Assembly: GCF_041435335.1 (NCBI RefSeq)
Contig: NZ_CP108430.1
Location: forward strand, 2,666,001 to 2,730,000
Reading direction: 5' to 3'
From: Streptomyces sp. NBC_01283
Lineage (GTDB): Bacteria > Actinomycetota > Actinomycetes > Streptomycetales > Streptomycetaceae
Length of the DNA: 64,000 nucleotides
Shown: positions 61,371 through 64,000 of the stretch, piece by piece
How positions within the stretch are numbered: position 1 is the stretch's first letter
How the letters are laid out: each line of letters starts with the position of its first letter
Notes under the pieces: model-generated
Database searches by the model: none
Told to the model about the DNA's origin: nothing
What the model saw: the letters and a program-made list of their open reading frames with translations, nothing else
Program-made: the position numbers and the translations under genes

Positions 61371-61412
61371 ATCGGTAACCAGTAAGGGGCGCCCACCATT
61401 GCGTACTGCCGC

Positions 61413-63956
61413 TTACTCCTTGGCCGTTGCCACCGTGACAGGGCGGGGCTTGAGAGCGGCTCGCCCCGGGAGCGCGGTCGCGGTGAGGGCGAGCAGAGCC
61501 GCGACGGCCACCACGGATACGTACACCAAGGGCGTGACCGAGGGTGCGGCGCTGCCGGTCATGCCGATGCTGAACGCGGTCAGGACGGCGAGCGCGATGC
61601 CGCTGCCGAGGGCCGTGCCGATGAGCAGGACTGACAGCGCCTCGGTGCGCAGCATGCCGAGGACCTGGCGGCGGCTCGCGCCCGCGAGGCGCAGCATCGC
61701 GAACTCGCGGATGCGCTCGGAGACCGACATGGCGAGGGTGTTGACGACGGCGATCGCGGTGAAGGCCAGGATGAGGCCCATGGCGAGGTAGTTCACCTCG
61801 GCGTTCGCCTGCTGGCGCTCGGCCTGGAGGTTGTCGACGGCGGCCGGGGCGAGAACCCGTACGCCCGGGAACTTCGCGACGCCTGCCGCGAGTTGTTCCT
61901 GTGTACGGTCGCTCTTGATCAGGACCGTGGCGGCGAGCGGGTTGTCGACGTGGCGGGCGACCAGGTCGTGCGCCATGGTCAGGTCCCCGAACCCGAGCCC
62001 GCGCGCGTACACGGCGCTGACCTTGAGCATGGTCTTCGTGCCGTCGCCGAGCGTGAGTCTCAGAGTGCTGCCGGGCTTCAATCCGAGCTGGTCGGCGGCC
62101 AGTTCACTGACGGCGACGCTGCCCTTGCCGAAGCCGTCCAGGGATCCGGCGGTGACGTCCGGGTTCCAGGTGCGGGTGAGCCCTGCCGTGCTGACGCCCT
62201 GCGCCGGGTACTTGTCGAGCCCCACGCGCACGGTGGTGCGGACGACCTCGGTGGCGGCCTCGACGCCCTCGGTCGTACGCAGCTTCCGCGCGGCCTCGGC
62301 CGGGATGCCCGGGCCCTGGGCGGCCAGTACCCAGTCGGCCCGGATGCCCTCGCGGGCCTGGGCGCGGGCCGCGTCGCCGAGGGTGGGCTGGACGAACAGG
62401 ACGGTGCAGGTCATGCCGATGAGGAGGGCGAGCGGGGTGACGGCCGCCGCCATCCGGGCCGCGTTGCCGCGGAGGTTGGCGTGCGCGAGGCGGCCACCGG
62501 GGCCGGAGAGCCGCAGCGGGGTGCGCAGCACGGCAGCAGCCGCCCTGACCACGAGCGGACCGAGGAGCGCGATGGCGGAGGAAAGGACGACAACGGCCAG
62601 GAACGTCACGGGGGTCGACGCGGGCTCGGTGCGCAGCACACTGAGCACGGCGACGAGCACGGCGCCCCCGGCGAGGAGGACGAGACCCGCGATGATGCGG
62701 CTCCACGGCGGCCGGGTGCGCTGGACACGCGCTTCGGCGAGAGCCTCGGCCGGGCGGATACGGGCGATGCGGCGGGCCGAGAGGCGGGCCGCGGCCCAGG
62801 CCCCGAGCAGCGTCGCGGCCACGGCGGCTAGGGGCGGGAAGACGCTCACGGCCCGCTCCAGGGTGGCGGGGACGGCACCCATGTCCACGAACCTGCCGTG
62901 CAGCCAGCCGCCGAGCGGGATTCCGGCGAGCGAGCCCATGACGCCCGCGGCCGCTCCGACGATCAGGGCCTCGCGGCCGAGGAGCCCCCGGATCTGCTTA
63001 GGGGTGGCGGCGATGGCGCGGAGCAGGGCGAGTTCGCGGTGGCGCTGCTGCACGGAGAGGGCGAAGGTGCCGACGACCACGAGGATGGCGACGAGGAGGG
63101 AGGTGCCGCCCATCGCGCCGCCCATGCTGACCAGCTTGACGCGGGCGCCCGCCGCGTCGAGGAACTCCACCGGGCCACGGTCGTCGCCTGTGCTGACCTG
63201 CGCCTTCGTACCGGCGAGGGCGTCGGTGACCGCCTCCTTGAGCTCTCCCGTCCCGGTGCCCTCGGCCGGCACGATGCCGAGGGCGGTGATCTTGCCGGGG
63301 TGCGCGGCCAGCCGCTCGGCCTCTCCGGCGGAGAAGAAGAGGGACGTCTGGTGAGCGAGGGCGCCTTCGGAGGGGGCGGCTACTCCGGTGATGCGGTAGG
63401 AGCGCGGGGCCTGTGTCGACTGGACGGTGAGGCGGTCGCCGGTCTTGAGGTGGGCGCGCCCGGCGAGGCCGCGGTCGATGACGAGGTCGCCGGTGGCGCG
63501 CGGGGCCCTGCCCTCGACGAGGCGGAAGGGGGTCAGCGCGGCCGACTCCCAGGCGTGGCCGTACGCGGGCTTGTCGGCGAGGTCACCGGCCGCGGGCGTC
63601 AATGGCTGGGCGAGGAACGTGAGTTCGGGCACGACTTTCCCGACGCCCGGCACGCCCTTGAGCTTCCGCGCGATGTCCTCCGACAGCCAGGCCCGCTCGG
63701 CGATCGGCTTGGCCTTGTGCTTGACCTTGGTCTTGCCCTTCTTGTGCTTGACCGTGGTCCGGTGGACGTTCTGGTCGGCGGAGACGACCACGGGGGCGGC
63801 GGCATAGCGCTCGGTCCGGATGGTGCCGCGCAGGCCGGTTTCCAGGAGGGTGCCGCAGGCCGTGATGAGCGCGGCGGCGCACATCAGTGCCAGGAAGGCG
63901 CCGAGGAATCCGCCCTTGCGGTCTCGGACGGTCTGCAGTGCGTAGCGCAGCATCAT
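61413..63956 (-). CDS. ABC exporter permease, FtsX/MacB type
   Basis: 847 residues; ATG codons at 63956 and 63953. Two FtsX repeats: one N-terminal membrane segment, an extracytoplasmic domain (about 40-260), three membrane segments with VQQRHRELALLRAIAATPKQ (about 300-320), a central linker, then a second extracytoplasmic domain and three segments with VSERIREFAMLRLAGASRRQ. A Lys-rich loop, KHKKGKTKVKHKAKP, lies in the first external domain. Such two-repeat permeases work as single chains with a separate ATPase, here apparently the overlapping upstream gene. Likely lipid, peptide or antibiotic export; substrate unknown. Confidence 0.92.
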   Translation of the reverse strand: MMLRYALQTVRDRKGGFLGAFLALMCAAALITACGTLLETGLRGTIRTERYAAAPVVVSADQNVHRTTVKHKKGKTKVKHKAKPIAERAWLSEDIARKLKGVPGVGKVVPELTFLAQPLTPAAGDLADKPAYGHAWESAALTPFRLVEGRAPRATGDLVIDRGLAGRAHLKTGDRLTVQSTQAPRSYRITGVAAPSEGALAHQTSLFFSAGEAERLAAHPGKITALGIVPAEGTGTGELKEAVTDALAGTKAQVSTGDDRGPVEFLDAAGARVKLVSMGGAMGGTSLLVAILVVVGTFALSVQQRHRELALLRAIAATPKQIRGLLGREALIVGAAAGVMGSLAGIPLGGWLHGRFVDMGAVPATLERAVSVFPPLAAVAATLLGAWAAARLSARRIARIRPAEALAEARVQRTRPPWSRIIAGLVLLAGGAVLVAVLSVLRTEPASTPVTFLAVVVLSSAIALLGPLVVRAAAAVLRTPLRLSGPGGRLAHANLRGNAARMAAAVTPLALLIGMTCTVLFVQPTLGDAARAQAREGIRADWVLAAQGPGIPAEAARKLRTTEGVEAATEVVRTTVRVGLDKYPAQGVSTAGLTRTWNPDVTAGSLDGFGKGSVAVSELAADQLGLKPGSTLRLTLGDGTKTMLKVSAVYARGLGFGDLTMAHDLVARHVDNPLAATVLIKSDRTQEQLAAGVAKFPGVRVLAPAAVDNLQAERQQANAEVNYLAMGLILAFTAIAVVNTLAMSVSERIREFAMLRLAGASRRQVLGMLRTEALSVLLIGTALGSGIALAVLTAFSIGMTGSAAPSVTPLVYVSVVAVAALLALTATALPGRAALKPRPVTVATAKE

Positions 63957-64000
63957 GATGTGGCCTCGGGCTCGGAGGAGTGGGAGGGGAGAGGGGCGGG
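63953..64000 (-). CDS. C-terminal end of the upstream gene (probable ABC ATPase partner), cut by window edge
   Basis: The last 15 codons of an open minus-strand frame, ending in ...SHSSEPEATS, stop in a TGA that overlaps the permease ATG (ATGA). The 4-bp overlap is typical of ATPase-permease pairs. The product itself cannot be identified from 15 residues. Confidence 0.4.
   Translation of the reverse strand, partial: PAPLPSHSSEPEATS

Noticed and set aside
1-64000. Mobile elements, CRISPR arrays, tRNA or rRNA genes
   Set aside because: I saw no transposase, integrase, terminal repeats, spaced repeats or recognisable tRNA/rRNA sequence anywhere in the window.

Overview
The window is a high-GC actinobacterial chromosome segment, almost certainly Streptomyces. 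The codon bias, frequent GTG/TTG starts, a HrdB sigma factor with a lysine/alanine-rich N-terminal tract, a class II ribonucleotide reductase with NrdR, actinobacterial-type LexA and gluABCD all point there. From memory, the order hrdB ... recQ ... rnhB ... nrdJ-nrdR-lexA ... IucA/IucC siderophore genes ... hflX ... rshA-dapF-miaA ... miaB ... gluK-gluR-gluABCD matches the region between hrdB and recA in S. coelicolor, read in reverse. I see no insertion sequence, prophage, CRISPR array, tRNA or rRNA. This is core chromosome rather than a mobile island.

Layout. 1-5.8 kb: 3'-truncated hrdB, a FadR-type GntR regulator, a fused ABC ATPase/permease with altered catalytic motifs, and a NrtR-like NUDIX protein. 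5.9-12.9 kb: a glycogen-debranching-family protein that seems to have lost its active site, a DUF4192 protein, a RecQ helicase carrying a phosphoribosyltransferase-like C-terminus, and an unknown protein. 13.1-19 kb: an unknown protein, RNase HII, a TetR regulator with twin operators facing an EmrB/QacA-type exporter, and a polytopic membrane protein. 19-23 kb: ADP-ribosylglycohydrolase, histidine phosphatase, a DUF4937-like protein, arylamine N-acetyltransferase and TerD.

23-30 kb holds nucleotide supply and DNA damage genes: nrdR-nrdJ behind a pair of NrdR-box-like sites, divergent from lexA with its own SOS box, then a DinG-type helicase. 30-36.5 kb is a four-gene NRPS-independent siderophore operon (diaminobutyrate-type aminotransferase, IucA/IucC synthetase, GNAT acyltransferase, second IucA/IucC synthetase). 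No decarboxylase, N-monooxygenase or obvious iron box is present. 36.9-39.5 kb has two tandem paralogous secreted serine-protease-like lipoproteins.

39.6-51.4 kb runs hflX, an M1 peptidase, rshA (hydrolase domain intact, synthetase motifs eroded), dapF, a small membrane protein, miaA, two small charged proteins (one antitoxin-like), an extradiol-dioxygenase-like protein and miaB. 51.4-58.3 kb looks like a glutamate sensing and uptake locus: a membrane-anchored TAXI binding protein, the GluK/GluR two-component pair and the divergent gluABCD importer. 58.5-64 kb has an FAD monooxygenase, a translationally coupled cysteine dioxygenase-rhodanese pair and an FtsX-type ABC permease whose ATPase partner runs off the right edge.

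Gene starts were chosen by ribosome-binding site and family length. Several long open frames extend far upstream of the real starts because stop codons are rare at this GC content. Residue positions are approximate.
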